Shown here: one piece after another, positions 63,680 to 64,000 of the stretch
Layout of the letters: the number at the start of each line of letters is the position of its first letter
How positions within the stretch are numbered: the stretch's first letter is position 1
From: Albibeggiatoa sp964388965
GTDB lineage: Bacteria > Pseudomonadota > Gammaproteobacteria > Beggiatoales > Beggiatoaceae
Assembly (NCBI GenBank): GCA_964388965.1
Contig: CAYMCP010000004.1
Coordinates: forward strand, 13,547-77,546
DNA length: 64,000 nucleotides
Direction of reading: 5' to 3'
Notes under the pieces: model-generated
The model's input: the letters and a program-made list of their open reading frames with translations, nothing else
What the model was told of the DNA's origin: nothing
The model's database searches: none
Position numbers and translations under genes: made by a program

Positions 63680-64000
63680 TTTGAATAAATTATAAATTAA
63701 TTGAGATTTAACTTAGTCTTGTAGTCCTTGCCAAAGCTTAAAAACCCCAAATCAACTAAGCTTCGACATCTTTCATATCTTCTCTATCTTTCCATAAACC
63801 GATAACTGCTTGCTCGGAACGTTGGTAATGGTGCAAATTGAAGTGTAGGAGTGCAAAATTCATTTTGCAAGCAGTCACTTAAATTAAAATAACACTATCT
63901 TTTGCAGGACTACCGTAATTTGCATATAAGTCTCCGTAAATTTAGAGAACTGAAAACTCCGAAAAAGTCTATTGAGGTTATAATGTGTGTTGCAAAGACA
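63680..64000. other. intergenic region at the right edge
   Basis: 320 bp with no gene. Near the end an element-end motif CTGAAAACTCCGAAAAA (63950-63966) matches the inverted repeats of the 120-bp element at 23771-23890, so another copy may start here and continue past the edge. Confidence 0.5.

Overview
This is a 64 kb stretch of an AT-rich gammaproteobacterial chromosome. Evidence for this assignment is the PilS/PilR pair, TamB, YdbH-type protein, ZapD, YciO, the birA-coaX-SPOR operon, the carB-greA pair and the fabD-fabG-acpP-fabF order. The low GC, exosortase H, many dispersed small inverted-repeat elements and STAND/WD40 proteins suggest the sulfur-oxidising Thiotrichales/Beggiatoaceae. 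That placement is an inference from gene content, not a measurement. The genes are almost all housekeeping or cell-envelope functions, with one accessory cluster at 24.1-29.3 kb. I found no prophage, integrase, CRISPR array or intact transposase.

Layout. 1-2.1 kb: prpC (cut by the window edge) and prpB of the 2-methylcitrate cycle. 2.4-3.7 kb: exosortase H and its partner membrane protein. 3.7-6.1 kb: an orphan osmoprotectant-type binding protein, then an MCE protein and its auxiliary lipoprotein. 6.5 kb: tRNA-Asn(GTT). 7-10.4 kb: trpS and a YdbH-type periplasmic protein. 10.5-16.1 kb: pilS, pilR and two GT4 glycosyltransferases. 16.2-20 kb: TauE-type exporter, TRAP permease subunits dctM/dctQ and a pentapeptide-repeat protein. 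20.2-23.6 kb: fatty-acid synthesis genes fabD, fabG, acpP, fabF on the minus strand. 24.1-29.3 kb: a STAND NTPase with WD40 propellers, two small proteins that look like split TIR-like partners and a small exported protein. 29.2-30.8 kb: a divergent malQ. 31.1-36.2 kb: carB, greA and gspF. 36.4-38.7 kb: hppA plus a small conserved-looking protein. 39.7-45 kb: an aminotransferase, mrdA, ftsY and a repeat-rich lipoprotein. 45.2-53.5 kb: a TAXI receptor, a large secreted protein and tamB. 53.8-56.5 kb: two response regulators, zapD and coaE. 57-60.8 kb: yciO, birA, coaX and a SPOR protein. 61.1-63.7 kb: a response regulator coupled to an MBL-fold hydrolase, then maf and rlmH.

Three themes stand out. 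The first is envelope biogenesis and lipid traffic (MCE/lipoprotein, YdbH-type, TamB, PBP2, exosortase H, SPOR). The second is surface motility and signalling (PilS/PilR, PilH- and PilG-like regulators, GspF, polysaccharide glycosyltransferases). The third is genome erosion and reshuffling by small non-coding elements. At least four families with terminal inverted repeats occupy intergenic DNA, one is nested inside another, and one has replaced the leader of dctQ. Several usual operon partners (carA, fabH, dctP, MCE ATPase and permease, exosortase substrates) are absent from their expected places.

Most promising for novelty: the three-gene STAND/TIR-like cluster, a GH77 protein whose catalytic nucleophile Asp is replaced by Thr, the nested element at 38.9-39.2 kb, the in-frame 33-bp repeat in the lipoprotein overlapping ftsY, and the 161-codon internal duplication of tamB.
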